Origin: an uncultured Prevotella sp. | Lineage (GTDB): Bacteria; Bacteroidota; Bacteroidia; Bacteroidales; Bacteroidaceae | Length of the DNA stretch: 23,478 nucleotides | Reading direction: 5' to 3' | NCBI GenBank assembly: GCA_905234355.1 | Contig: CAJOHP010000019.1 | Coordinates: 1-23,478, forward strand | In this document: positions 7,346-16,058 of the stretch, in pieces | Layout: every line of letters begins with the position of its first letter | Numbering within the stretch: position 1 is the stretch's first letter | Translations under genes and position numbers: made by a program | The notes under the pieces: model-generated | Told to the model about the DNA's origin: nothing | Database searches by the model: none | Seen by the model: only the letters and a program-made list of their open reading frames with translations

Positions 7346-10300
7346 TTAGAGATTAATCTTGACGCCGAGTGCGAAGGAGCGCGAGTTGGCGAGCAGTCCG
7401 CAGTCGATGCCCTGCAGCAGTGCATTGCCGCTGGCTGTGCAGTCGGGGTCGCCTCCGAGGTAGCGTGTCACGGTGAAGAGGTTGTAGGCGGCGCCCCAGA
7501 GGGTGATGCCCTGCAGGTAGGTGCTGGTGATGGGGATGTGGTAGCTCAGTGTGACGTTGCTCAGCCGGAGGAAGCTGCCGTCCTCTATCCAGCGGTCGCT
7601 GAAGCGGGCGTTGCCCATGGGGTCTCCGTAGCTGATGCGGGGCACGTCGGTCTGCTGTCCCTCGGTGGTCCAGCGGGCGAGCATCGCCGTGGTCTGGTTG
7701 TGGAAGCGGCTGCCGCCCTCGAGCAGCGAGCGCTGGTAGTTGTAGACGTCGTTGCCGAGCGAGTAGCGCATCACGGCGTTGAGCGACCAGTGCTTGTAGT
7801 TCAGGCGGGTGTAGATATTGCCGTAGACGTCGGGCGTGGCGTCGCCGATGACGAAGCGGTCGTCGTCGTTGATGATGCCGTTGCCGTCTTTGTCGACGAA
7901 GTGTGTGTCGCCTGCACGGAAGTACTCACGCTCGTCGCGGCTGTTCACCTGGTAGTAGCCGTCGGCATCGGCACGGGCCTGTGTGGTGTAGACGCCGTCG
8001 GTCTTGTAGCCGTAGAACACGCCGGCTGCGGTGCCCACCTGCGAGAGGATGGTGGCACCGAAGGCCTTGGTCTCGATGGGACGGTTGCCGTCGGGCAGGG
8101 CCGTGATCTTCGTGACATAGTGGCCGGCCGAGGCGCCCAGCTCCCAGGCGAAGTCCTTCAGGTTGAGCACCTTCACGCCGAAGGCAGCCTCGAAGCCCTC
8201 GTTCTCAAGCTTGCCGTCGTTGCTCCAGCTCTCGTGCAGACCGCTGGTCCAGGCCAGCTGACGCAGGGTGAGCAGGTTGCTCGTCCAGCTCTTGAAGTAG
8301 TTGAAGTGCAGGTTCACGCGGTTGTTGATGAAGTTGCCGTCGAAGCCTGCAGTCAGGCGGCGTGTGGTCTCCCACTGCAGCGAGGTGTTGCCTATGTTGC
8401 CCAGCGACTTGCCGTCGACGGCCTGCATGAGCATGCTGTTGGCCACGAAGTAGGTCTTGGAGGCGGTGTAGTCGAGATTGTCGTTTCCGGTGACGTCGAA
8501 GCCCAGGTTCAGTCGCAGGTAGTCTATGCCTGGCACATTGGCCAGCCACTTCTCACCGGTCATCACCCAGGCAGCATTGATGCTGGGGAAGAGTCCCCAG
8601 GCCACGCCGCCCACCTTGAGCGAGCTGGCGTCGTCGCCGAAGCGCGAGCTGGTGGTGGCAGAGAGGGCAGCCTCGAGGTAGTACTTCTCAGCCCAGTTGT
8701 AGTCGGCCTGTGCATACCATGTGAGGTCGCGCGTCTTGTCGTCGGCACCCCATGTGCGGCGGTACAGACGGGTGTTGCCCGTGCTGGGATACTTGTCGTT
8801 GCCGGTATCGTAGCCACGCTGTGCCGTGAGCTTGTAGTTGCTCGACTGGTAGCGCACGCCGCCGAAGACGTCTATCTTGTGGGCGCCGTAGCGGTTGCCC
8901 CATGTCAGTCGGGTGTCGCTCAGTATGGAGTTCTGGCGTGCGGCCATGCTCTGGCTCATGTTCTCCACCTGTATGTTGTTGGCAATGCTGAAGGGAGGCG
9001 TGCCCTCGAGCGGCAGGTAGTAGTTCTCGTTGGTGTTGACGAGGGTGAAGTTGAAGTGCTCCTGCAGCGAGAGATGCTTGTTGAACTGAAATCTCGGTGT
9101 GACGCTGAAGGTCACCATGCGGTTGCCGGCCTGGTTGCGGTTCTCGCCGTCGCCGAGGTCGAGTATGGCCACGGGGTTGGCCAGTCTCACGGCATTGGCC
9201 TGCATCGGTCCATCTGACTCGAAGACTTCGCTCACGTAGTCGTCGGCAGCAGAGAGGTAGTGGCTCGGCTTGCCATTGATATCGAAGGCGTAGGGGGCCA
9301 GGAAGGGGGCCTTGACGAGCGAGAGGAAGTTGGGCGAGGTGATGGTGCCCAGGCTCAGGTCGGCCTTGGCGCCGTCGTCGCGCAGGTCGCGTGTGACGTC
9401 GCTATAGGCGGCGTCGAAGCGCACGTCGAGGCGGCGGAACACGCTGATGTCGGTGTTCAGGCGCATGTTGAAGCGTGAGAAGTCGTTGCCGCGCAGCGTG
9501 GCGTCGCCCATGGAGTAGCCCACCGACAGGTTGTAGTTGGCCACGTCGTCACCGCCCTGCACGTTGATGCCGTAGTTGGAGACGAACGTCTTGTGGTAGA
9601 CCAGGTCCGACCAGTCGGTATTATTATGATAGGTATTATAATAATAATTGGTGGGGTCGCTGTTGACAAACTTCAGGCTGGCCACGTTCTCCGTGAGTCC
9701 GGAGAGCATCTCGGTGGCGTAGAGCCGGTAGTCCTGCGGTCCCATCATTTCGGGCAGTCGGGGCAGCAGCTGATACTGTCCGTTGATGTTGACATCTATC
9801 TTGGTGGCCATGCTTCGGTTGCGCTTGGTCTTGATGAGCACCACGCCTGCAGCGGCCTTGGCGCCGTAGATGGCAGTACCGTTTTTCAGCACGGTGACGC
9901 TCTCAATGTCGTTCACGTTGAAGTTGGCCAGTATGTTGTTGTAGTAGCCCTGGTGCAGCATCTCGCGGTCGTACTGCATGTCGGTGATGACGCCGTCGAT
10001 GACCACGAGAGGCTGTGCGTTGGCCTGCAGGCTGTTGACGCCTCCCACAAACATGGTGCTCCCCACGCCGAGCTGTCCGCTGCGTGTGACGCTGTGTATG
10101 TCGGCACCGAGCTGTTCGGCCACGAGGGGGTCTATGCTCAGTCGTGCGGTGTTGTCGAAGCTGGCAGCCTCACGCTTCGAAGCCGACACGGTGGTGGGCT
10201 CGTAGATGGGTGTGAACGTCGCGGGATAGAGCTGTGCGTCGGTGCCAGTGGGCTGCTTGCCTATGGCTTTCTGCAGCAGCTGGTAGCCATCCACGCGCAT

Positions 10301-10534
10301 GCTCACGCTGCTCACATACTCCGGCACCTCCAACTGGTAGGTGCCCGTGTCGTCGGTCATCGAGGTGAAGCGGCGGTCGCCGTAGGCCTCGACGATGACA
10401 CCGGCCAGGGGGCGTCCCGTGGCGGCGTCGGTCACCGTGCCGCTCACGGTCTTCTTGTCCTGGGCTGCAGCTGTTCCGACGGCCAGCAGACAGCAGCCGG
10501 CCATCGTCATAATCTTGCTTGATATTGTATTCAT
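7346..10534 (-). CDS. SusC/RagA-family TonB-dependent outer-membrane transporter (pair B)
   Basis: A 1062-residue protein with a signal peptide ending at TAAAQ (residue 25), a carboxypeptidase-regulatory-like beta domain at about 28-105, a plug at about 115-235 and a long beta-barrel ending in FALGVKINL. The plug shows QPLVVIDGV and NDIESVTVLK, the hallmarks of the SusC/RagA family. It differs from the usual form in having VLKNGTAIYGAKAAAGVVLI, two residues shorter than the common VLKDASATAIYGSRAANG, and no clear EVVVTG-type TonB box before the plug. No N-terminal STN domain is present, so direct anti-sigma signalling is unlikely. It lies 22 nt after a FAS1 lipoprotein gene and 36 nt before its SusD. 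The transported substrate cannot be read from sequence. Confidence 0.93.
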   Translation of the reverse strand: MNTISSKIMTMAGCCLLAVGTAAAQDKKTVSGTVTDAATGRPLAGVIVEAYGDRRFTSMTDDTGTYQLEVPEYVSSVSMRVDGYQLLQKAIGKQPTGTDAQLYPATFTPIYEPTTVSASKREAASFDNTARLSIDPLVAEQLGADIHSVTRSGQLGVGSTMFVGGVNSLQANAQPLVVIDGVITDMQYDREMLHQGYYNNILANFNVNDIESVTVLKNGTAIYGAKAAAGVVLIKTKRNRSMATKIDVNINGQYQLLPRLPEMMGPQDYRLYATEMLSGLTENVASLKFVNSDPTNYYYNTYHNNTDWSDLVYHKTFVSNYGINVQGGDDVANYNLSVGYSMGDATLRGNDFSRFNMRLNTDISVFRRLDVRFDAAYSDVTRDLRDDGAKADLSLGTITSPNFLSLVKAPFLAPYAFDINGKPSHYLSAADDYVSEVFESDGPMQANAVRLANPVAILDLGDGENRNQAGNRMVTFSVTPRFQFNKHLSLQEHFNFTLVNTNENYYLPLEGTPPFSIANNIQVENMSQSMAARQNSILSDTRLTWGNRYGAHKIDVFGGVRYQSSNYKLTAQRGYDTGNDKYPSTGNTRLYRRTWGADDKTRDLTWYAQADYNWAEKYYLEAALSATTSSRFGDDASSLKVGGVAWGLFPSINAAWVMTGEKWLANVPGIDYLRLNLGFDVTGNDNLDYTASKTYFVANSMLMQAVDGKSLGNIGNTSLQWETTRRLTAGFDGNFINNRVNLHFNYFKSWTSNLLTLRQLAWTSGLHESWSNDGKLENEGFEAAFGVKVLNLKDFAWELGASAGHYVTKITALPDGNRPIETKAFGATILSQVGTAAGVFYGYKTDGVYTTQARADADGYYQVNSRDEREYFRAGDTHFVDKDGNGIINDDDRFVIGDATPDVYGNIYTRLNYKHWSLNAVMRYSLGNDVYNYQRSLLEGGSRFHNQTTAMLARWTTEGQQTDVPRISYGDPMGNARFSDRWIEDGSFLRLSNVTLSYHIPITSTYLQGITLWGAAYNLFTVTRYLGGDPDCTASGNALLQGIDCGLLANSRSFALGVKINL

Positions 10535-10556
10535 AGCGCTTGTCGTGTATTAGGGG

Positions 10557-12194
10557 TTATTCTGTGGTCGGGGTTTTCTTCGGGCGCAGGTAGATGCAGT
10601 CGAGGAACATCTCGCGCGAGTACTGCGACGTCTCGCGGGCGGTGATGTTACACTTCAGCTTCAGCGTGACCTTGATGTTGTTCTGATACAGGTTGCAGGC
10701 AGGAAACACGAAGTTCTCGGCCAGCACGACGGTGTCCACGCGCTCGGGGTCGTTGGTGAACTTGGTGTTCTCGCAGTTGTAGGTCTTGGCCTTGCCCAGC
10801 GTGTCTACGTAGTTCACCTCTGCCTGGAACTTGCAGGGTCGCACCCTGACACTGGGGTCGTAGGTCGTCGGCGGCAGCACGATGGCACAGATGTCGTAGG
10901 CACCCGACAGGGTATTGTTCAGACGGAACGTCATGGTCCAGTTGCTGGTGTTTTTCTCGGGGGTGATGACGAGGTACTCGTTTTCCGAGACGGACAGCGT
11001 GTCGACGGTGTTGCGACGGGTGGTGAAGGTGGCAGCGCTGAAGTCGGTGATGAGTCCTGTGCGCTCGCCCTCGGCCTTGATTTCCTTATGGAAGGTCTTC
11101 AGCACGTCGAAGGGCCACTGCGGTGTGGTGTAGAGTGTGCCGTTGCTATAGTCGGTCTTCTCGGCGCCGTAGAGTATGCCGCCCTGGTCGAAGGGACGAT
11201 GGTACACCTCATACTGCGGGTACTTATTATAGTATCTGTAGGTCTTGAGCGAGTCCTCGGCCGACTGCTGTATGGTGCGGCTGAAGATGGCGTGTGAGAG
11301 CAGTCCCTCGAGGGCATAGAATCGCTGCAGTGAGTCGCATCCCTCTACGGTGTCGTCGAATCGGAAGTAGCTCAGTGCCTCGTTGTAGACGCTGGGCCAC
11401 TCGGCAGCAGTGGGCAGAGCCATGATGAAGGATGAGTCTTCGGCAGCGATGGCTCCGGCGGCCTCGAGCAGGCGGTTGCGCTCCACGAAGACGGAGTCGA
11501 CGTAGACCTGCTGTCCCTCGACCATGCCACCCTCGACGGAGAGCGTGGGGCTGAACTCGTCGAAGTCGTAGCTGCTGATGAGCTGTCCCACCTGCTGGTA
11601 GCGCTCGTCGTTGAGGAGTATCTCGTAGAGGTTGTGGCGGTATGGCAGGGTGCGCTGCATGATGTGCAGCACGCCACCCCGTGCGCTCACATTGTCCCCG
11701 CCTGGCTGCATGGGCACGCCGAGCACCTGGCCTTGGCCGATGGTGGCGCGCTTGCTGTTGAGCAGGAAGAACTCAGTGGGCGTGGCAGTGTTGTTGGCCA
11801 GCCCGTAGGAGAGGTGGTTGCCCACGAAGGAGCGCACGACCATAGAGTCGCCTCGGTCGGACTGCAGCAGCTGCAGCAGGGAGTCCTTGTTGAACGTGCC
11901 GTTGACGGGTGCCATGACGGTGAACGTCTGTGCTCCGTCGAGCAGCTGTGCGTAGCTCACGCCGGTCTTGTGGTGCTGGCGCATCACCATGGTCTTGCTG
12001 AGCACCTCGCGGAAGTCGCTCAGCTCGGGGTGCTGCTGCATGGTCTGCCAAAGGGTGCTCTCGGCACCGGCCTGCGAGGCGGCCTCCTCGTAGTGGTCGT
12101 CCCAGTCGGAGCAGGACACGAGCGACGCGGTAAATGACAGTTGACAGATGATGAGGGACGAGCCTATCAGGTGTCGGTTGGTTATCTTTATCAT
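10557..12194 (-). CDS. FAS1 (fasciclin) lipoprotein with C-terminal beta-rich domain (FAS1-B2)
   Basis: A 545-residue lipoprotein with lipobox SLVSC, cysteine C28, then SDWDD. A first FAS1 domain covers about 47-183 (HPELSDFREVLS, FTVMAPVNGTFNKDSLL, and GGVLHIMQRTL as the closing box). A weaker second one covers about 186-370 (SSFIMALPTAAEWPSVYN). Residues about 385-537 are beta-rich (YDICAIVLPP, NNIKVTLKLKCNITA, MFLDCIYLRP) and look like a jelly-roll or carbohydrate-binding type sandwich, an inference without a named match. FAS1 domains mediate adhesion or binding in many bacteria and eukaryotes; in PULs their ligand is not established. It lies directly upstream of SusC (22 nt). The signal peptide DNA matches that of the next FAS1 gene and of SusD. 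Confidence 0.75.
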   Translation of the reverse strand: MIKITNRHLIGSSLIICQLSFTASLVSCSDWDDHYEEAASQAGAESTLWQTMQQHPELSDFREVLSKTMVMRQHHKTGVSYAQLLDGAQTFTVMAPVNGTFNKDSLLQLLQSDRGDSMVVRSFVGNHLSYGLANNTATPTEFFLLNSKRATIGQGQVLGVPMQPGGDNVSARGGVLHIMQRTLPYRHNLYEILLNDERYQQVGQLISSYDFDEFSPTLSVEGGMVEGQQVYVDSVFVERNRLLEAAGAIAAEDSSFIMALPTAAEWPSVYNEALSYFRFDDTVEGCDSLQRFYALEGLLSHAIFSRTIQQSAEDSLKTYRYYNKYPQYEVYHRPFDQGGILYGAEKTDYSNGTLYTTPQWPFDVLKTFHKEIKAEGERTGLITDFSAATFTTRRNTVDTLSVSENEYLVITPEKNTSNWTMTFRLNNTLSGAYDICAIVLPPTTYDPSVRVRPCKFQAEVNYVDTLGKAKTYNCENTKFTNDPERVDTVVLAENFVFPACNLYQNNIKVTLKLKCNITARETSQYSREMFLDCIYLRPKKTPTTE

Positions 12195-12245
12195 ATTTGT
12201 GTTATCTTCAATAGTCGGTATATTCTAATCTTCGGTATCCCTGTG

Positions 12246-14249
12246 TTAGTGGCGGTCTTCGCCCTCCGGGCTGTCGTAGACGTCCTTGGGGCATAGCTCG
12301 ATGTAGTCAATGGACATGTAGAGGGTCTTTCCGTCGAGTATCTGTCGGAAGCGCAGCCAGTAGTCTTCGTTGGCACGCATGTACTGTCGGGTGAGTATGC
12401 GTCGCACGGTGTTGGTGTATGTGCGGAAGGGCTCCGACGTGCTGCCGTAGCTGTCCATGGCCTTCATGAATCCTCGGTTGCGCATGGCCTTGTCCAGGGC
12501 CTTGTTGTACTCCTCGTCATTGGGGTCGTCGGGCTCCCATCCGATGTTGGCGTCAAACTGTCGGAAGCTGATAGGTATGCCGCAGGGTGTATTGTTCAGG
12601 TAGACCTGAGCGATGCCTCGGTCGTCGCCGAGTGAGTAGCCCAGTCTCACCTCGTAGGTGCCGTCGTGGGGCACGGGTGGCAGTTTCACCGATGCGTCGA
12701 ACTTCTCGCCGGTGATGCAGATGCCGCTGCCCTGGTAGTGGCGCCATCCGGTCTGCTCGTTGCCGCAGCCTATGAAGGTGTTGGCGTTGTGCATCTTGAA
12801 GTTGGTGAGGAAGCCGTTCTTGAATCCTATCATCATCTCGCCGATTTTTGATCCCATGTTATACATGCGTGCCTCGCCGTTCAAAAAGTCGGGGCTGAGG
12901 GTGCTGCCGTCGATGCGTATGCGGCGGTTGAGTACGTTCCATCGCACGTCGTAGCTATAGGTGAGTATGTCGTCAATGTAGAGGTAGCGTCCGTTCTTGC
13001 ACTGGTTGGTATAACCGTCGCCCTCTTCAGTCTTGAGCACGCGTACGCCGCGCACCCTGGCGTTGTTCTTCAGTCCCACGCGGTTGATGTAGATTTCCTC
13101 GCCGGGTATGCTGCTGAAGCGCATGATGGTGTGTGGGCACATGGTCTCGTAGTAGTCCTCGGGGTCGTAGATGTTGAAGAGGCACCTCTGCGTGTAGATA
13201 TCGCCCTTGCAGTGCACCCAGTATTCGCGGGGTGCCGAGCGGTCGATGAGGTGGTAGCTCACGAACCGGTTCAGTGGGTTGCGGCGGTCCTTGAAGTCGG
13301 CGTCGTACTTGCCGGCGTCCTCTGGGAAGGCCTCGTCGTAGACCTGCTTGGCATAGGCGATGAGGTCGTCAATGTTGTTGATGCCGTGCAGCCGGTAGAT
13401 GGAGTCGGTCTCGACGAAGGCGGTGAACTTGAAGAGGCGCTGTGCAGGATACCACGTGGGGCACTGCTTCGATGCAGATCCGTCGTTGGCCGTGCCGTAG
13501 GGCACCTTGAATCCCTTGGCTGTTCCTGCGCCGTGGTCCCATGCTGAGTCGGGGTCGACGGTGTAGGTCTCGTCTACGTATCTCACGAGGGAGTCGGCCA
13601 TGCCGGTGAGCTTCAGTGCCTGTGTAAAGAGCGTGAGCTTGGGGTTCTCGTCGAAGATGGAGGAGAGAAACTGGTTGCTGGAGGTGATGACGCGGTCGAT
13701 GACGTGCACCACGCCGTTGGTCACCGAGTCGTCTTTCTCGATGATGCGCGAGGTCTTATTGACGTAGATGACGAGGGCGTTGTTGTTGACCACGTCGCTG
13801 TCGGAGGTCATCTCGATGGCGTCGCCGTTGAGGTTCTGCGGCGAGAGCTCGCCTCCCATGTCGGAGGTGAAGTAGGCCTTGTCCTGCACGATGTGCACGC
13901 GGGCCAGTGTGTCGCACTGCTCCACGGGCATGGCCTCGACGGAGGCATATCCGTTTTCGCTCAGATACTGCTGTATGGCTTCGTTGGTGGGCACGAAGAC
14001 GGTGAAGTGTCCGTAGGTCTTCAGTGTGCCGAGGTAGTTGCTTCGCTCGAGTATGGTCTTGAAGTCGCCGAACTTTTCCTGGTCTGCCTCGATGAATCCG
14101 GCAGCGGTCTCACGCACGGAGGAGTAGAAGTTCAGTGGCATGTCGCTCTCGTCGTCGCTGCACGAGGAGAAGAGCAGTGTGCCCAGCGAAAGCTGACAGA
14201 TGACGAGGGCCAGGCCCGTCAGGAGTCTTTGGTTTATCTTCGTTTTCAT
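12246..14249 (-). CDS. FAS1 (fasciclin) lipoprotein with C-terminal beta-rich domain (FAS1-B1)
   Basis: A 667-residue lipoprotein with lipobox LFSSC, cysteine C30, followed by SDDESD, a good match to Bacteroidetes surface-export signals. FAS1 domain 1 lies at about 58-188 (FKTILERSNYLGTLK, FTVFVPTNEAIQQYL, TNGVVHVIDRVI). A divergent FAS1 domain 2 lies at about 190-432 (FKFTAFVETDSIYRLHGI, NGRYLYIDDILTYS). Residues about 505-655 form a beta-rich region (TYEVRLGYSLGDDRGIAQVY, LYMSIDYIELCP) that resembles the C-terminal region of the neighbouring FAS1-B2 in its final YIxLxP-like strand. It probably binds surface polymers with the SusC/SusD machinery; that role is inferred. It sits 69 nt after SusD of pair A and 51 nt before FAS1-B2, so the two FAS1-B genes could be an old, diverged duplication. 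Confidence 0.8.
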   Translation of the reverse strand: MKTKINQRLLTGLALVICQLSLGTLLFSSCSDDESDMPLNFYSSVRETAAGFIEADQEKFGDFKTILERSNYLGTLKTYGHFTVFVPTNEAIQQYLSENGYASVEAMPVEQCDTLARVHIVQDKAYFTSDMGGELSPQNLNGDAIEMTSDSDVVNNNALVIYVNKTSRIIEKDDSVTNGVVHVIDRVITSSNQFLSSIFDENPKLTLFTQALKLTGMADSLVRYVDETYTVDPDSAWDHGAGTAKGFKVPYGTANDGSASKQCPTWYPAQRLFKFTAFVETDSIYRLHGINNIDDLIAYAKQVYDEAFPEDAGKYDADFKDRRNPLNRFVSYHLIDRSAPREYWVHCKGDIYTQRCLFNIYDPEDYYETMCPHTIMRFSSIPGEEIYINRVGLKNNARVRGVRVLKTEEGDGYTNQCKNGRYLYIDDILTYSYDVRWNVLNRRIRIDGSTLSPDFLNGEARMYNMGSKIGEMMIGFKNGFLTNFKMHNANTFIGCGNEQTGWRHYQGSGICITGEKFDASVKLPPVPHDGTYEVRLGYSLGDDRGIAQVYLNNTPCGIPISFRQFDANIGWEPDDPNDEEYNKALDKAMRNRGFMKAMDSYGSTSEPFRTYTNTVRRILTRQYMRANEDYWLRFRQILDGKTLYMSIDYIELCPKDVYDSPEGEDRH

Positions 14250-14318
14250 ATTCTTTTCTCTGTGTTATGTCAGTGTGTGTGTAAATGTAGGTTGGTGTCA
14301 GTCTCTCTCTCTCCGGGC

Positions 14319-16052
14319 TTAGTTCTTCGAGAGGTCGGCATCGCCGCCGGTGTTGTAGGCGGGGTTCTGCTTGAGGCTGGGGTTCACCTTGAGCTCGTCT
14401 CGGAAATAGGGCAGATAGTGTGCATTGGAGTCGGCCAGGCGTATCTGCACGCCGCTCACGTTGGTGATTTTGCTCTTCACCACGGTGGTGGCCAGTCGCC
14501 TGTTGTTGCCCGAGCGTCGTGCCTGTCGCAGCAGGTCGTACCAGCGCTTGCCCTCGAAGAGGAGCTCGCGGCGGCGCTCATCCATGACGAGCTGCTCCAT
14601 GTCGTCCTTAGAGGTTTTGTAGTCGTCGTACTTCAGCACCTCTCCCACGCCGGGCGAGAGGGAGTTGACGGCGCGCTTGCTCACGGCATTGACCAGACTG
14701 AAGGCGTCCTCGAAGTAGCTCTCGCCCATCTGCACGAGGGCCTCGGCCTTCATCAGCATCACGTCGGTCAGCCGATAGACTATCCAGTGGGCATACTTGT
14801 TGCTGCGGAAGCTGTAGGTGGGTTTCCAGTCGGACTTGCTGTTGTCGATGACCACATCGTTGGCGGCATACTTGGCTATATAATAAGTGGTGGTACCACG
14901 CTGATAAATGCTCTCGTAGGCACGGCAGTCGGCCGTCTCGAAGAGTTCGGTCTTCTGTTTGGGCAGCGTGCCGTAGAGGTCGCCGAAGGCATTGAGAAAG
15001 CCTGCGTTGTTTTGATTGTCAGAGTGGATGTAGTAGGAGTCTATGAAGGTGTTCTGATTATCCGAGTTGAGGCTTCTGTCGTAGGTCAGCTCGAAGAGGC
15101 TCTCGAAGCTGTTTCCCTCTACGAATATCGCGTTGTAGGCCTCGCCGGATGTGCTGCCTATCTTCTCGCGGATGAGCGGGTAGTCGTTGAAGAGGTAGAC
15201 GGTGTTCTGCAGTCGCAGCCTCAGCGTCTCATACTCCTGCTTCTTGAAGTTGATGACGTAGTCACAGCACTCCACGCACTTCTGCCAGTTGCCCTGCCAG
15301 AGATAGAGGTCGGCGAGGAGGGCGTAGATGGCGGGTCGTGTCACGCGTGCGGTGTTGTCGCGCTCTGCCTCGTCCTGTGCCCTGTCGGGCATGGGTTTGC
15401 GGAAGTAGAGCTGTGCGTCGTCCTTGACGGCCTCGAGGTCGGCTATGATGTTGCCGAGCACCACGTTGAACGAGTCGGCGGGCAGCAGGTAGTTCTGGTT
15501 GTCGTCGATGCTGGGCTCGCGTGTGAAGGGCACGTCGCGGAAGGTGCGTATGAGGTAGAAGTAGCAGAGCGAGCGTATGAAGGTGGCCTCTGCCACGTTG
15601 GCCTTCATCTCTGCGAGTGTGTAGTTGGGGTCGGTCTGCTGCAGCTGCGGTGCATAGTGTATGAGTATGTTGCAGCGGTTGATGGCCTGGTAGAACGATG
15701 TCCAGTTGCAGAAGGTGTTGCTGGGCATGACGTTCTCCTGTAGCAGCTGCTCGAGCTCACGCGAGGGGTTGACGCCCGGCTGCACGTTGTCTGAGCGCAC
15801 CTCTCCCCAGAGTGCCATGCGTGTGAGGCAGTCGGGCGACTGCAGGCTCTCGTAGCAGCCCATGAGCACGCTCGTGGCGTCGCTCTCCTTTGTCCAGTAG
15901 TTCTCCAGCACCACGTCGTTCAGGGGTTTCAGGTCGAGGAAGTCGGAGCAGCTGGTGGTGGCAGCGCTGATGGCGCAGCATACTGAGCACCCGATGAGGT
16001 ATTTCTTTATATGTCTGGTAATCATAACGGTCAGATTTTTACTGTTTTGCAT
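14319..16052 (-). CDS. SusD/RagB-family surface lipoprotein (pair A)
   Basis: A 577-residue lipoprotein with lipobox ATTSC, cysteine C35, followed by SDFLDLKPLN, the typical SusD start. The N-terminal helical part has ATFIRSLCYFYLIRTFRDVP. The C-terminal half has MDERRRELLFEGKRWYDLLR and ends with a LPYFRDELKVNPSLKQNP segment, all canonical for the family. It would bind glycan on the cell surface as the lid of the preceding SusC. Its start lies 6 nt after the SusC stop, which implies translational coupling. A second ATG nine codons later (16025), just before ITRHIKKYL, would also leave a complete signal peptide. This signal peptide does not share the CQLS core seen in the other SusD. Confidence 0.95.
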   Translation of the reverse strand: MQNSKNLTVMITRHIKKYLIGCSVCCAISAATTSCSDFLDLKPLNDVVLENYWTKESDATSVLMGCYESLQSPDCLTRMALWGEVRSDNVQPGVNPSRELEQLLQENVMPSNTFCNWTSFYQAINRCNILIHYAPQLQQTDPNYTLAEMKANVAEATFIRSLCYFYLIRTFRDVPFTREPSIDDNQNYLLPADSFNVVLGNIIADLEAVKDDAQLYFRKPMPDRAQDEAERDNTARVTRPAIYALLADLYLWQGNWQKCVECCDYVINFKKQEYETLRLRLQNTVYLFNDYPLIREKIGSTSGEAYNAIFVEGNSFESLFELTYDRSLNSDNQNTFIDSYYIHSDNQNNAGFLNAFGDLYGTLPKQKTELFETADCRAYESIYQRGTTTYYIAKYAANDVVIDNSKSDWKPTYSFRSNKYAHWIVYRLTDVMLMKAEALVQMGESYFEDAFSLVNAVSKRAVNSLSPGVGEVLKYDDYKTSKDDMEQLVMDERRRELLFEGKRWYDLLRQARRSGNNRRLATTVVKSKITNVSGVQIRLADSNAHYLPYFRDELKVNPSLKQNPAYNTGGDADLSKN

Positions 16053-16058
16053 GTTCAG

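Noticed and set aside
14250..14318. Separate promoter in the gap between SusD (pair A) and FAS1-B1
   Set aside because: The gap has TG- and TC-rich low-complexity DNA but no TAnnTTTG box on the minus strand; the same holds for the other operon gaps.
13704..15743. Long plus-strand open frames opposite the operon (the largest 679 codons here; others near 7538-9217, 16407-18056 and 19126-21450)
   Set aside because: They are antisense shadows of GC-rich genes with biased third positions; their translations are low-complexity Val/Leu/Ala/His/Gly-rich, match no family, and the opposite strand has clear SusC, SusD and FAS1 proteins.
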